A stretch of 64,000 bases of DNA from Fibrobacter sp. (GTDB lineage: Bacteria > Fibrobacterota > Fibrobacteria > Fibrobacterales > Fibrobacteraceae): positions 1 to 64,000 of the forward strand of contig JAKSID010000004.1 of assembly GCA_024399035.1 (NCBI GenBank). Reading direction: 5' to 3'. This document shows positions 9,401 to 17,825 of the stretch, piece after piece (the stretch's first letter is position 1; every line of letters begins with the position of its first letter). The position numbers and the translations under genes were made by a program. Under the pieces are notes generated by a model. The model had not been told where the DNA came from and did no database searches. It worked only from the letters and a program-made list of their open reading frames with translations.

Positions 9401-9427
9401 CCTCTCCCTTGTGGAGAGGCTTTTTTT
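9401..9427 (+). terminator. Rho-independent terminator
   Basis: A 7-bp stem, CCTCTCC / GGAGAGG, with a CTTGT loop is followed by C and seven T. It lies directly after the LRR gene and separates it from the ATPase/TOPRIM pair. Confidence 0.9.
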
Positions 9428-9450
9428 ATTAGAAAGTTATATTTCCAGAT

Positions 9451-11070
9451 ATGAAAAAACTGAAGTCTCTCGATATCAAGGGCCTGTTTGGCCTGCATGA
9501 TTATAAGATCGATTTTGAAAAGAAGAATGGATACACCATTTTTGCCGCCCCTAATGGCTATGGCAAGTCTACCATCCTTCAAATTTTGCGTTCCATTGCC
9601 AGTGGTAACTATTTCTTCTTTAATGAATTGGTTTTCACTTCGATCCATCTCGAATATACCGATGTTGAAAATGACAAGGAATCCGAAGTTCGCTCCTTGG
9701 ATATTGTAAGGCATCCTGTTGATTCCAAGTCGGCCAATGACTTTATGGATAAGATGAGCTGGAACGGTGTTGATTTTTCGGAAGGAGAGACTCCCGCCGG
9801 CGGCATGCTCCAGTACTTTATCGAAATTTGCTATTTCTCGCCGAACTATAGTGACAAGGCTGCTCAGGGATACAAGTCAATCCGTTTTTCGAACAGAGAT
9901 GTTTATGAACTGGCGGATATCATCAAGGAAGAAGATACGGGCCTTAAACGAGTTTATAGCAGTAATGAGGATGAAATCAGGTTTGGTTCCAGCTATTGTA
10001 CGGAATTGCCTTACTGGAGATACAAGGACGACGACCGTGAAATGAGTTTCGCGGAAGTATTTGGCCAATACAATTTAAGCAACTATTTCCACAAGCCATT
10101 TTGGGAAGGTCCTTTTGCGGGATATTATGACCTAATGCACTCTACATCTTTTGAATACTTGTATGTAGACGCTAATCGCACTGTGTATACGTCTTCGAAT
10201 AAGGGCAAAAAGGTTAATGCCGGTACTATTGCGCTGCTGCTGCACGATCTTGGTAAATTTTATTACCAAAAGGCAAAAAATATTTCTGAACAAAATTTCG
10301 AAAGATATCCCCAAAGTGTTCTTGAACTTTTGAACTCAAATCCGGATAAAGAGAAGCTTCGCGCCGAAGTTTTGGCACTGATGGATATGTATGCCAAAAT
10401 GAAGGAACGTGGTCATATGTATGGAACTTTTGTTCGTGGTGGGACATATGATTCCTATCACGTTAGTGATGAAATAAAGGAAAAAGTAGACAAGGGCGAG
10501 CGTATTGATTTGGGCTATCTATCGGATAATTGCAGTATCAATACCTTGGCATTTTACAAGGTGCTGTTGGATAATTTCATTGCTGAATTGAGTGTTTATA
10601 ATCCAATTGTCGAACGCTTAGAGTACTATCATAAGTGGCTTAAAGAATTTTTCCATAGTGTTAAAATATGGCCGACACTTAGTGGCTTTATTACGGATTT
10701 ACCGGAAGATGCTGCGCTTTATGAAGAAGAGGAATGGCGTTCCTATTTGGATTTAAGGAAGCTTTCCTCGGGTGAGAAGCACCTTGTGATGTTGCTAGGC
10801 ATTCTATCGGTGTTCAAGAATAAACGAGCTGCAGACTGGAATTTTGATTATCTTCAAAAGGACAAGTTCTCGTTCTTTGATTTCTTGGGCGACGCATTGA
10901 TCCTTATCGACGAACCCGAAATTTCGTTGCATCCCACATGGCAAGAAAAGCTGGCGGAATTCTTCTGGGATTGCCATAAGGATGGCGGCAACGAATTTGT
11001 TTTCGCGACCCATTCGCCTACGTTCGTAAGTAATCGTTGGAAAAACGTGATTGAACTTTCCCACTTGTAA
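9451..11070 (+). CDS. ABC/SMC-type ATPase, AriA-like (PARIS-like module)
   Basis: This 539-residue ATPase has Walker A (APNGYGKST, about residues 30-38), an ABC signature (LSSGEKHLVMLLG, about 430), Walker B with catalytic Glu (LILIDEPEISLHP) and an H-switch (ATHSP) near the C-terminus. This is the AAA_15/OLD-like arrangement. The next gene, nine bases downstream, encodes a DUF4435/TOPRIM protein. In PARIS systems AriA ATPase scaffolds hold the AriB nuclease until a phage anti-restriction protein triggers release. The assignment comes from domain pairing; other ATPase-DUF4435 pairs exist and the protein is on the long side. Nearness to an R-M operon would suit an anti-restriction sensor. Confidence 0.75.
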   Translation: MKKLKSLDIKGLFGLHDYKIDFEKKNGYTIFAAPNGYGKSTILQILRSIASGNYFFFNELVFTSIHLEYTDVENDKESEVRSLDIVRHPVDSKSANDFMDKMSWNGVDFSEGETPAGGMLQYFIEICYFSPNYSDKAAQGYKSIRFSNRDVYELADIIKEEDTGLKRVYSSNEDEIRFGSSYCTELPYWRYKDDDREMSFAEVFGQYNLSNYFHKPFWEGPFAGYYDLMHSTSFEYLYVDANRTVYTSSNKGKKVNAGTIALLLHDLGKFYYQKAKNISEQNFERYPQSVLELLNSNPDKEKLRAEVLALMDMYAKMKERGHMYGTFVRGGTYDSYHVSDEIKEKVDKGERIDLGYLSDNCSINTLAFYKVLLDNFIAELSVYNPIVERLEYYHKWLKEFFHSVKIWPTLSGFITDLPEDAALYEEEEWRSYLDLRKLSSGEKHLVMLLGILSVFKNKRAADWNFDYLQKDKFSFFDFLGDALILIDEPEISLHPTWQEKLAEFFWDCHKDGGNEFVFATHSPTFVSNRWKNVIELSHL

Positions 11071-11078
11071 GGACCTTT

Positions 11079-12119
11079 ATGTCAGAAGATGTTCTAGAAG
11101 AGGAAATCGAAATCCCGAAGGATACTCTCCTTTATCGTAAAGGTAGGGCGGCTTTTGTGGTGGGCGAGTTGTTGATGCGTAACAAGTCTGCAACAATTTT
11201 TGAAGGCTCCACGGATATCAAGTTTTACAGTCGGTTTATTGAGAACGATCCAGAAAAGCCCACGCGAATGTGTTGCCATGCAAAGGGCCGACCCAATGTT
11301 GAAAATGGTATAAGTATTTACCGTGACGCTCTAGAGGGTGCAAAGGAAAATGGTTACAAGGAAGGTTACACGGGTGTTAGTTTTTGCCTGGACCGTGACT
11401 ACGACGTTTTCCTTAAAAAAGATGTAATCAAGGATCAGTTCGTCCATTATCAAATGTGGCGTAAAGAAGGCGATCCGTTAGCAGGCTACAATGATTTGGA
11501 AGGATTTCTGTACAAGACAAAAGCTTTGGCATCTGTTTTGAAACACTTCGGTATCGATGCAAAGTATGCCAGGGATTATAGGGATGCTATGGTTGAGGCC
11601 TGCAGCTATATCGGTGTCTTTAGAATTGCGAACCGAATGATTCAGGGAGAAAAGCCTTCTCCCGTGCTTCTCAATAACCATAGCGGTGAACTTGATGTTG
11701 AATGGTTTTTAAGTAACGAATTTATCAAGATTGATAAACGTTCTGTGGAAATCGATGGCGAGAATTTTTATGACGTGGTTTCTGCTAAGATTCTCAAGGA
11801 GAACATCTTGGAAGAACGTGTTCCTGCAATTACGGAAGCCTTGATTGCAGCGAAAAAGTTGCTGGCCGATGACTTTGAGCCTGGCCTGAGATATTGCCGT
11901 GGCCATGACTTGTCCGAGGTTCTGTTCGCCCTTCTTTTGAAGGAAACGGAATGCGAATCTTACCCTTCAAGTATCGGTGATGTAGAAACCGTACTTTACG
12001 AGTTACCGCCGCACCCTAGCGATGAACGAAACAATGTTCTGTCGCTAGTGCAGGGTTACCCCATTTCCAAGGATTTTGACAAAAAGATCTTTGAAGAGTA
12101 TCTGCAAGGGAAACGGTAG
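11079..12119 (+). CDS. DUF4435/TOPRIM-domain effector, AriB-like
   Basis: This 346-residue protein shows TOPRIM-type acidic motifs: the Glu of ATIFEGSTDIKFYSRF (about residue 46) and the D-x-D of CLDRDYD (about residues 103-109). That matches DUF4435 nucleases. It lies nine bases after the ATPase gene and is surely co-transcribed. In PARIS, AriB cleaves host tRNA after activation, causing abortive infection. The same role here is inference from family and context. The gene ends two bases from the convergent gene at 12122. Confidence 0.75.
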   Translation: MSEDVLEEEIEIPKDTLLYRKGRAAFVVGELLMRNKSATIFEGSTDIKFYSRFIENDPEKPTRMCCHAKGRPNVENGISIYRDALEGAKENGYKEGYTGVSFCLDRDYDVFLKKDVIKDQFVHYQMWRKEGDPLAGYNDLEGFLYKTKALASVLKHFGIDAKYARDYRDAMVEACSYIGVFRIANRMIQGEKPSPVLLNNHSGELDVEWFLSNEFIKIDKRSVEIDGENFYDVVSAKILKENILEERVPAITEALIAAKKLLADDFEPGLRYCRGHDLSEVLFALLLKETECESYPSSIGDVETVLYELPPHPSDERNNVLSLVQGYPISKDFDKKIFEEYLQGKR

Positions 12120-12121
12120 GG

Positions 12122-12706
12122 CTATCCCCTCACTCTAAACTTCAAGGCGCCGATCAGGTTCTTGCAGATGAGTGTGCCCCATTGTTTTTTCATAAAGTTG
12201 TTGATGATCTCGGGGGCGTTGGTGAGCAGGTAGTTTGTTGCCAGCTGGTGGCCGAAGGAGCCGATGTTCACTCTTTCCTTCGCGTTCTCCACGATCAGCC
12301 TAAAGAGCTTGTCGGTATCCACCATAGTGTGGTCCTCGTTCAGCAGGTTTATCAGAATGTGCTTCGGGTGCGCCATCTTATCGCTGTATTCCATCAGGAG
12401 CATGGTGGGCGTGGCGGGTATCTTCGTTATCCCGAATTCCTTCTCGAACTTTATCAGAAAATCGATGTAGCCCTCTTCGAAGAACGAGGGATATTCCTTA
12501 TCCGTTGATAGACCTGGAATATAGAAGTTGATGTTGGTGCCCGAGATTTCGTTGTACCGGATGATACTTTGCTGCAGTGCCTTAATATTCGAACTGTCGA
12601 TCTGGCTAAAGTTGACGAATAGTACGCAAATTGTTGTTTCGGTCAGCTCAGTTTCGAACTTTTGAAGCAGTTTCTTGAAATGGGTGAAATTGTAGGTGGG
12701 AATCAT
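12122..12706 (-). CDS. Hypothetical protein (194 aa)
   Basis: I do not recognise this soluble alpha/beta protein of 194 residues. It starts with MIPTYNFTHFKKLL and ends with a basic tail (FRVRG). There is no signal peptide, membrane segment or clear catalytic motif. It converges on the DUF4435 gene with two bases between stop codons and no visible terminator, so the two transcripts probably overlap. Its coding character (few shadow stops, reasonable composition) supports a real gene. Confidence 0.65.
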   Translation of the reverse strand: MIPTYNFTHFKKLLQKFETELTETTICVLFVNFSQIDSSNIKALQQSIIRYNEISGTNINFYIPGLSTDKEYPSFFEEGYIDFLIKFEKEFGITKIPATPTMLLMEYSDKMAHPKHILINLLNEDHTMVDTDKLFRLIVENAKERVNIGSFGHQLATNYLLTNAPEIINNFMKKQWGTLICKNLIGALKFRVRG

Positions 12707-12820
12707 AAAAACAAATGGATTAAGTGAATCTCGGAATTACTTTATCAAAATAACTAATAAATTCCGGAACCTCAACCGTTTTTCTATCTTTCCCTGCGAA
12801 TTTATCTGTGAGGTTGGATA

Positions 12821-13663
12821 ATGAAGAATCTTTTGTGGATTTTGCTTTCTATGGTCGCCACTTTGCTGTTTGTGGCTTGTGACGACGACGGCGCCAGTGC
12901 CAAGAAATCTGACGACGGCGAGGAAGTCGCCCATGTGGTGGACACCCTCTACGTGTTCAGCAAGGATACGGTCTATTCTGTCGCGAGGGATACCGTGTAT
13001 TCCGTGAAATATGATACGGTGTATTCCGACGCCAAGGATACGGTTTACTCCGTCATTAAGGATACCATCTATTCTGATGCAAAGGATACTGTGTACGAAA
13101 AGGGCCTGGATGGGGAAAGCTGCTCTGTAGAAAGTTCTGAAGGCGGTGCGGTGATTGTCTGCGGACAGGATACCGTGACCGTCGATAATGGCAGCGCATA
13201 TTTGAAGGATACGGCTTGCGTTTACGTGGAAAATAATAGTAGTAGAGTGTCTATGAAGTGTGGGTCGAAATATGTTTATTTAATGAAGGCTCCAGTAGGG
13301 GGGCTAAGCTGTGAATCTAACGATTATAGCATTTTTTGTCATAGTGAGGATGGGCAAATTTATTTACAAATGTGCCATGATTATTGTGGTGGCGAATGCT
13401 ATCGTAGTGACAATTATTACTGTGTGAACGGGAAAACTTATTCAAAGTCTGCTACTATTGGATTTACAAACTCATCTGGTTCAACTGTGAGAATTAATCG
13501 TTATTGGTCTTGTGGAGATTACATTTACGACCTTCTTCCGACTGCAATCAAAGAACTGTATGACAAAAGACTTTGTGTTGGTGGGCTTACCTACGTTTGT
13601 GAGAATCCGTTAACATTAACAAACTGCGAATATTACAACATGAATTCATATATTGTGAAATAA
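12821..13663 (+). CDS. Secreted lipoprotein with DTVYS-type repeats
   Basis: This 280-residue protein begins with a lipoprotein signal peptide; the lipobox FVAC places the lipidated Cys at about residue 20. It is followed by an acidic linker. Residues 42-95 hold about seven 8-residue repeats built on K-D-T-V-Y-S. The C-terminal part is rich in cysteines and aromatic residues (about 15 Cys), suggesting a disulfide-bonded extracytoplasmic domain. GAGG precedes ATG 12821 by seven bases. Such repeats suit a flexible stalk to an exposed domain. Function unknown; surface or outer-membrane location is inferred. Confidence 0.8.
   Translation: MKNLLWILLSMVATLLFVACDDDGASAKKSDDGEEVAHVVDTLYVFSKDTVYSVARDTVYSVKYDTVYSDAKDTVYSVIKDTIYSDAKDTVYEKGLDGESCSVESSEGGAVIVCGQDTVTVDNGSAYLKDTACVYVENNSSRVSMKCGSKYVYLMKAPVGGLSCESNDYSIFCHSEDGQIYLQMCHDYCGGECYRSDNYYCVNGKTYSKSATIGFTNSSGSTVRINRYWSCGDYIYDLLPTAIKELYDKRLCVGGLTYVCENPLTLTNCEYYNMNSYIVK
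12946..13104 (+). repeat. Degenerate 24-bp coding repeats (KDTVYS)
   Basis: About seven tandem units encode (S/K)-x-D-T-(V/I)-Y-S within the lipoprotein. The DNA units (AAGGATACNGTNTANTCN) are diverged, so this is an old array rather than a recent slippage tract. Confidence 0.8.
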
Positions 13664-13692
13664 AATCGCAGAATGGCCTTGATAAAAAAAGT

Positions 13693-13718
13693 CCTCCCTT
13701 TTGCCGGGAGGTCTTTTT
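13693..13718 (+). terminator. Rho-independent terminator
   Basis: CCTCCC / GGGAGG stem followed by T-rich sequence, 30 bp after the lipoprotein stop codon. Confidence 0.85.
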
Positions 13719-14162
13719 CCAGAGATTTTATCAATGGTGATTTTCAGGATGTCCTGAAGAAAGTCCTTGGCCACATCTACATTGCTGAACACCTTAGTGA
13801 ATATACCGGAGCAAAGTACACCGTGAAACCGGAGTAATGGAAACCGGCGTACCGGTCAAACGGAAACCGCGTCCCTGAAAATGCAGTTGACTCACATTTT
13901 GTGATTTGCTTTTGGCTGGATAAGACCTGCATCTCGCATTCGCATATACATGCCGCCTTTGGATATGCTTGTTTGCGAATGGCTCGCGCGAACAAGATTA
14001 AGAATCCCGCGCGGTCCCAACATTCTGAATTGAGCAAAAAATAGAACTATCAAAATGGTTTCCTTGAAGTCGGTATTGCGGTTTCCTCCATTCCGGACTA
14101 GCGGTTTTTTCTAGCCGGAATATTCAAAATGAGTGATCCCTGATTGCGGACTTTGACTGTAA
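13719..14162. other. Intergenic stretch with no supported gene
   Basis: About 440 bp with only short, poorly composed ORFs. Some phrases look like decayed transposon or coding remnants (repeated ACCGGT-type words around 13815-13860), but nothing could be assigned. It leads into a truncated PIN-domain remnant. Confidence 0.5.
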
Positions 14163-14297
14163 GCGAGTGCGATTTTTGCAAAAAGTGATTATTTTATAAC
14201 CACTGATTATCGGTTGCTAAAGTACAAGTCGGATGACATTAGGATTATTGATCCTATACGATTTGTCCTGGAATATGAGTTGAGGGATTCACTATGA
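14163..14297 (+). pseudogene. C-terminal remnant of a PIN-domain (VapC-like) toxin
   Basis: An open stretch without a start codon, bounded upstream by TAA, encodes 44 residues that read like the end of a PIN domain (AKSDYFITTDYRLLKYKS, then IRIIDPIRFVLEYEL). The TTD triad is the conserved PIN C-terminal acidic site. Its TGA overlaps the ATG of the next small gene (ATGA), the usual coupling of toxin-antitoxin pairs. The 5' two thirds of the toxin is missing. Confidence 0.65.
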
Positions 14298-14497
14298 CTT
14301 CTGCGGAACTTTTGGACAAGGGCATGCGCTGCTTGCGCGAACACTTGGGCGTTGTCGATGCTGAACAATTCATTGCGACTGTGTTGCGTGAACGTTTTGA
14401 CTACACAAAATGGCAACGCGAACATTTTGACGGAATGTCCCTAAACGAGCTGAACTCCGCCGCAGTAGACTACGCCAAGAAAACAGGGAAAACCTGA
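14294..14497 (+). CDS. Small antitoxin-like protein (67 aa)
   Basis: This 67-residue protein (starts MTSAELLDKGMRCLRE; ends VDYAKKTGKT) has AGGGA six bases upstream of ATG. Its start codon overlaps the stop of a PIN-domain remnant. By position and size it is most simply the surviving partner of a decayed PIN toxin. It has no recognisable HTH or ribbon-helix-helix pattern. Its 3' part is duplicated almost exactly at 17689-17818. It is followed by the island's hairpin repeat. Confidence 0.7.
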   Translation: MTSAELLDKGMRCLREHLGVVDAEQFIATVLRERFDYTKWQREHFDGMSLNELNSAAVDYAKKTGKT

Positions 14498-14586
14498 AAC
14501 TTTTCGGCAATCGTAACCACCACGCGATCTTAGCAACAAGAGCGGACCACGGCGTTTTTTTTCTCTCAACACTGTCGAGAGTTTTT
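14368..14586 (+). repeat. 219-bp direct duplication, copy 1
   Basis: The segment from inside the 67-aa gene through its 3' hairpin repeat and terminator is repeated, with only a few differences, at 17689-17907. The copies are direct and flank both DUF1016 genes. Confidence 0.9.
14505..14562 (+). repeat. Cassette-associated 3' hairpin repeat, copy A
   Basis: This is the first of four full copies of a ~45-50 bp element. The core is CCACCACGCGATCTTAGC... followed by AAGAGCGGACCACGG and a T run. It can fold as an outer CCACC/GGYGG stem and an inner CTTA-GNNA-TAAG hairpin. This copy has CAAC in place of CGAT at the inner loop. It lies directly after a plus-strand gene and may act as a terminator. 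Confidence 0.85.
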
Positions 14587-14932
14587 TTGACACTTTACTG
14601 TCAAAATCTTTAATTATATTTATCCCATAATTCATCACTCCTTGCGACAGTCGACATAGACTTGCAAAAGTCCGTACGTGCATTCGCGGCAAGGTTCATT
14701 AACCATCTGGTTGATGTTGTTGGATAGCTGGCAGGAGACGCAGCCTGCTCAAGAGCGTGAGATCGCCGAAATGTGCATCGCGCCAGGTAACGCCGAGGAA
14801 GACCCTCGCCAACAATGTGGCTAGAACCTCCAATCTCTACGCAATGTAGGGAACATCTTTATAATCAAAAAGAATGCTATCGACCATTTTCCCGGCGTGG
14901 GGAAATGGTGGTTTAAACGTACGGAGAATATT
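14563..14932 (+). other. Leader region of the first DUF1016 gene
   Basis: This 370-bp gap begins with a CTCTC/GAGAG terminator. A perfect inverted repeat then overlaps a TTGACA -35 box (TTTTGACA / TGTCAAAA, 14585-14606), with TATATT at 14615-14620 although the spacing is long. The remaining ~300 bp contain no supported ORF. Confidence 0.55.
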
Positions 14933-15970
14933 ATGACAAAAAAGATTGTTTTGCAGGTAGAATCTGAATATGGTGAAATTCTGCAACAGGCTGTTGCAGT
15001 AATTAAACAGGCTCGTGTAAACGTTGCTCGTCAACTAAATATTGGCGAAAATGCCGCTTATTGGGAAATCGGGAAAGTGCTGCATGAACGCAAACTCGAT
15101 AGTAAACATGGAAATTCTGTTGTTCGTCGCCTTTCTGTAGATTTAAAGGAACATTTTCCGGATATGGGGGTGTCTCCAAGACAACTCTGGAACATGAAAA
15201 AATATTATGTACGATATTGTAACTCCGCTGAAAAAGTGCTACGGAGCGTAGCACTTTTGACATGGGGGCAAAATCTTTTTCTTTTAAGCCAAAATTTTGA
15301 CGACAATCAAATCCTTTTCTATGCAAATGAGTGCGTTGCCAAGGGATGGACGCGTGATTTGCTGATGAACGCCGTGAAAATGCAAATGTATGAACATGCT
15401 GCTCTTAACCGCCCTCAAAACAACTTCAAGGACACGCTGCCTGAAGGTCAGGCGGAATTTGCGAACGAAGCATTCCGCAGCACTTATAACCTGGGTTTCC
15501 TTGGAATTACAGAGCCGGTAATGGAGTTAGAACTGGAACGAAAACTTGTTGAAAAGGTTAGACAGTTCCTTTTGGAACTTGGAAAGGGCTTTGCCTTTAT
15601 TGGAAATCAGCATGAACTGGAATTCAACGGGAAAGCAAGCAGGGTAGATATGCTTTTCTTCCATAGGCAACTGAAATGTTTGGTGGCAATTGATTTGAAA
15701 GTGGGTGAATTTAAGCCGGAATATGTAGGCAAGATGAACTATTATCTTTCATTGCTTGACCGCCTGGAGCGCGGGGAGGGTGAAAATCGTTCGGTCGGTA
15801 TTATTCTTTGTGCAACAAAAGATAATGTTGAAGTTGAACTTTCGCTCGATGGTATTGGCAAGCCAATTGGAGTTGCTGATTATCAATTGCTGTTGCCAAA
15901 GGAAGAACTGCAGAAAGTTCTGGCTGACGAAATCAAGTCTTTCAAAGAAGTTGAACGTTTAACGCATTAA
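14933..15970 (+). CDS. DUF1016 (YhcG-type) PD-(D/E)XK nuclease-family protein
   Basis: This 345-residue protein has an N-terminal DUF1016_N winged-helix region (ENAAYWEIGKVLHERK; SPRQLWNMKKYY) and a C-terminal PD-(D/E)XK fold. In the fold, the D of ASRVDMLFFHRQLKC and the D-x-K of VAIDLKVGEFKPEYVGKM are visible. The family is often found in accessory islands and next to type I R-M genes; its biochemical role is not settled. ATG 14933 was preferred over 14897 because GGAG lies seven bases upstream. It is preceded by a TTGACA palindrome and followed by a hairpin repeat. It is a distant paralogue of the next gene. Confidence 0.88.
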   Translation: MTKKIVLQVESEYGEILQQAVAVIKQARVNVARQLNIGENAAYWEIGKVLHERKLDSKHGNSVVRRLSVDLKEHFPDMGVSPRQLWNMKKYYVRYCNSAEKVLRSVALLTWGQNLFLLSQNFDDNQILFYANECVAKGWTRDLLMNAVKMQMYEHAALNRPQNNFKDTLPEGQAEFANEAFRSTYNLGFLGITEPVMELELERKLVEKVRQFLLELGKGFAFIGNQHELEFNGKASRVDMLFFHRQLKCLVAIDLKVGEFKPEYVGKMNYYLSLLDRLERGEGENRSVGIILCATKDNVEVELSLDGIGKPIGVADYQLLLPKEELQKVLADEIKSFKEVERLTH

Positions 15971-16002
15971 GACCTTAGTTTTTTTGATGGAGAGTAGATT
16001 CC

Positions 16003-16055
16003 CGGCAATCGTACCCACCACGCGATCTTAGCGATAAGAGCGGACCACGGTGGGT
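16003..16055 (+). repeat. Cassette-associated 3' hairpin repeat, copy B
   Basis: A full copy 32 bp after the first DUF1016 gene. It preserves CGGCAATCGTA on the left, the CTTA-GCGA-TAAG inner hairpin and the ACCCACC/GGTGGGT outer stem. It has no downstream T run. Confidence 0.85.
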
Positions 16056-16147
16056 CTTGATATTTTACGTATAAATTACAAAATGACCCTTGCCAGCGTT
16101 TTATAAATAGCTAACATTCTGCCTGACGTACGAAAAGTATCTCTATG

Positions 16148-16178
16148 ACATCTGTGAAAAACAGGTGTTTTTTTTTTC
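16148..16178 (+). promoter_or_regulatory. Terminator-like hairpin directly upstream of an RBS
   Basis: ACATCTG / CAGGTGT with a 7-nt loop is followed by ten T, ending three bases before AAGGAG of the second DUF1016 gene. An intrinsic terminator placed in a leader suggests attenuation or insulation from upstream transcription. Confidence 0.65.
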
Positions 16179-16191
16179 CAAAGGAGATACT

Positions 16192-17334
16192 ATGCCCAGA
16201 GAGAACTCGGCTTTGAAAAAGTCTGACGACAAGTTGTTCGTCAATGATTTAGGAACCATCGTTTCCACTGCCCGCGACATGAGTTTCCGTGCGGCGAACC
16301 TTATGCAGGTGGCATGCAACTGGCTTATCGGCTGGCGCATCGTGGAGCAGGAGCAGCAGGGAAAGGCCCGTGCGGGTTACGGCAAGCATGTGATTCAGTT
16401 GGCGTCGGAGTCGCTGACCGAAAAATTCGGGAAGGGGTTTTCTGTTCCCTCGTTGAAAGGTTTCCGAAAATTCTATTTGATTTTTAAGAATGCTCGAATG
16501 TCCCATGCTCTGCCAGTTTCGTTCGTTAATTCGCTGTCTGAAAAAGGGCAGGCATTGCCTGCCCTTTTGAAAAACGATGAAATTGGGCAGGCTTTGCCTA
16601 TCCAATTGTCCTGGAGTCATTACGAATGCCTAATCCGTGTCGCCGATGAAAAGGCCCGCCTGTGGTATATGCAGGAGGCTGCCGCCGAGCAGTGGGATTA
16701 TCGCACGTTGAAACGTAATATTGCCTCGCAGTATTATTATCGCCTGGTGCAGACTCCTAAGAACAAAAAAGCCGTTGTGGTTAGGGAAATGAAATCCCTT
16801 ACAGCGGATTACCAAAAAGAAAAATCTCAGTTCATTAAAAATCCCATGATCGTGGAATTTCTTGGTTTGAATCAAGATGCTGCATTTACAGAGACAACAC
16901 TTGAGAATGCCATCTTGAACCATCTGCAAAAATTCCTCATGGAAATGGGCAAGGGCTACGCGCTGGTAAGTCGCCAGCAGCATATTCATACAGAAGAAGA
17001 CGACTATTATATAGATCTGGTGTTTTATAACTACATGCTCAAATGCTTTGTGCTTGTAGATCTCAAGACCCGCAAGATTTGTTACGAAGATGTTGGGCAG
17101 ATGGATATGTACTTGAAACTTTATGACACCCACAAGCGTTCCGAAGGTGACAACCCTACCATTGGCGTTATTCTTTGTTCCGAAACGAACGGGGATGTGG
17201 CGAAATTCTCCACATTGGCGACGAATAAAAGAATGTATGCCGCCAAGTACTTGACCTACATGCCGTCTAAAGAGGTCCTTGCCCGCGAAATAGAAATGCA
17301 AAAAGAAATCTTTGAAAAATCGGCAAGATCCTAA
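16192..17334 (+). CDS. DUF1016 (YhcG-type) PD-(D/E)XK nuclease-family protein, second copy
   Basis: This 380-residue protein has the usual DUF1016 layout. The N-terminal helical domain (NWLIGWRIVEQEQQGKARAG) is followed by the LSWSHYECL motif at about residue 145. The C-terminal nuclease fold shows DDYYIDLVFYNYMLKCFVLV and the D-L-K-T-R-K of the DXK site. Start ATG 16192 has AAGGAG five bases upstream. It matches the family better than the preceding gene, so the two probably arrived separately rather than by local duplication. Confidence 0.9.
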   Translation: MPRENSALKKSDDKLFVNDLGTIVSTARDMSFRAANLMQVACNWLIGWRIVEQEQQGKARAGYGKHVIQLASESLTEKFGKGFSVPSLKGFRKFYLIFKNARMSHALPVSFVNSLSEKGQALPALLKNDEIGQALPIQLSWSHYECLIRVADEKARLWYMQEAAAEQWDYRTLKRNIASQYYYRLVQTPKNKKAVVVREMKSLTADYQKEKSQFIKNPMIVEFLGLNQDAAFTETTLENAILNHLQKFLMEMGKGYALVSRQQHIHTEEDDYYIDLVFYNYMLKCFVLVDLKTRKICYEDVGQMDMYLKLYDTHKRSEGDNPTIGVILCSETNGDVAKFSTLATNKRMYAAKYLTYMPSKEVLAREIEMQKEIFEKSARS

Positions 17335-17377
17335 AATAGAACTGATATGCCAAAGACGCCGAAATCTAAATTTTTTT

Positions 17378-17402
17378 CTCTCTCCAGTGGTGAGAGTTTT
17401 TG
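17378..17402 (+). terminator. Rho-independent terminator
   Basis: CTCTC / GAGAG stem with a 7-nt loop and trailing T run, 45 bp after the second DUF1016 gene. The same type of stem follows repeat copies A and D. Confidence 0.7.
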
Positions 17403-17408
17403 TCTTTT

Positions 17409-17627
17409 TTATTTTTCCCAGTGACCTGTTTTAGAGGGGCCTTTCCATTTGTAACCGAGTTTTTTGAGGTCTCTAATAATCGTTCTTTTGGATACGCCTG
17501 TTAGCGCGGCCAAATCGGCCTTTGAAATGGAAAGATTTGACTCTACGACTTGTTTCAAACACTCTAATCGGTTGTTTTGGGTGACATTTTGGGTGACATG
17601 GGTGACATTTTGAGGGTCATCCTCTTT
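17409..17627 (-). pseudogene. C-terminal fragment of an AlbA_2/Schlafen-type regulator
   Basis: This start-less frame (TGA just upstream, TAA at 17409-17411) encodes about 70 residues. A VTQNVTQN-type linker is followed by a wHTH (ISKADLAALTGVSKRTIIRD) and the ending LGYKWKGPSKTGHWEK. This is the usual C-terminus of AlbA_2/Schlafen-family ATP-binding regulators. The rest of the gene is gone. It is the only minus-strand gene trace among the repeat-separated plus-strand genes. Confidence 0.65.
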
Positions 17628-17688
17628 TTTTCACTTGCAGGCGTCCATTATGCGCGATTGGGGTATTCGTGAGTTGGCGAAAGCGTTT

Positions 17689-17818
17689 ATTCATTGCGAC
17701 TGTGTTGCGTGAACGTTTTGACTACACGAAATGGCAACGCGAACATTTTGACGGAATGTCCCTAAACGAGCTGAACTCCGCCGCAGTAGACTACGCCAAG
17801 AAAACCGGAAAAATCTGA
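17689..17818 (+). pseudogene. Truncated duplicate of the 67-aa antitoxin-like gene
   Basis: It matches the 3' 43 codons of the gene at 14294, with a Thr-to-Ile change at the end. The native 5' end is missing. A GTG at 17669 could give a short fusion peptide, but there is no RBS of note. Confidence 0.75.
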
Positions 17819-17825
17819 AACTTTT

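Noticed and set aside
13777-14037. 86-codon minus-strand frame, possible IS21-type remnant
   Set aside because: No RBS or recognisable transposase motif; the ACCGGT-type words are suggestive but insufficient.
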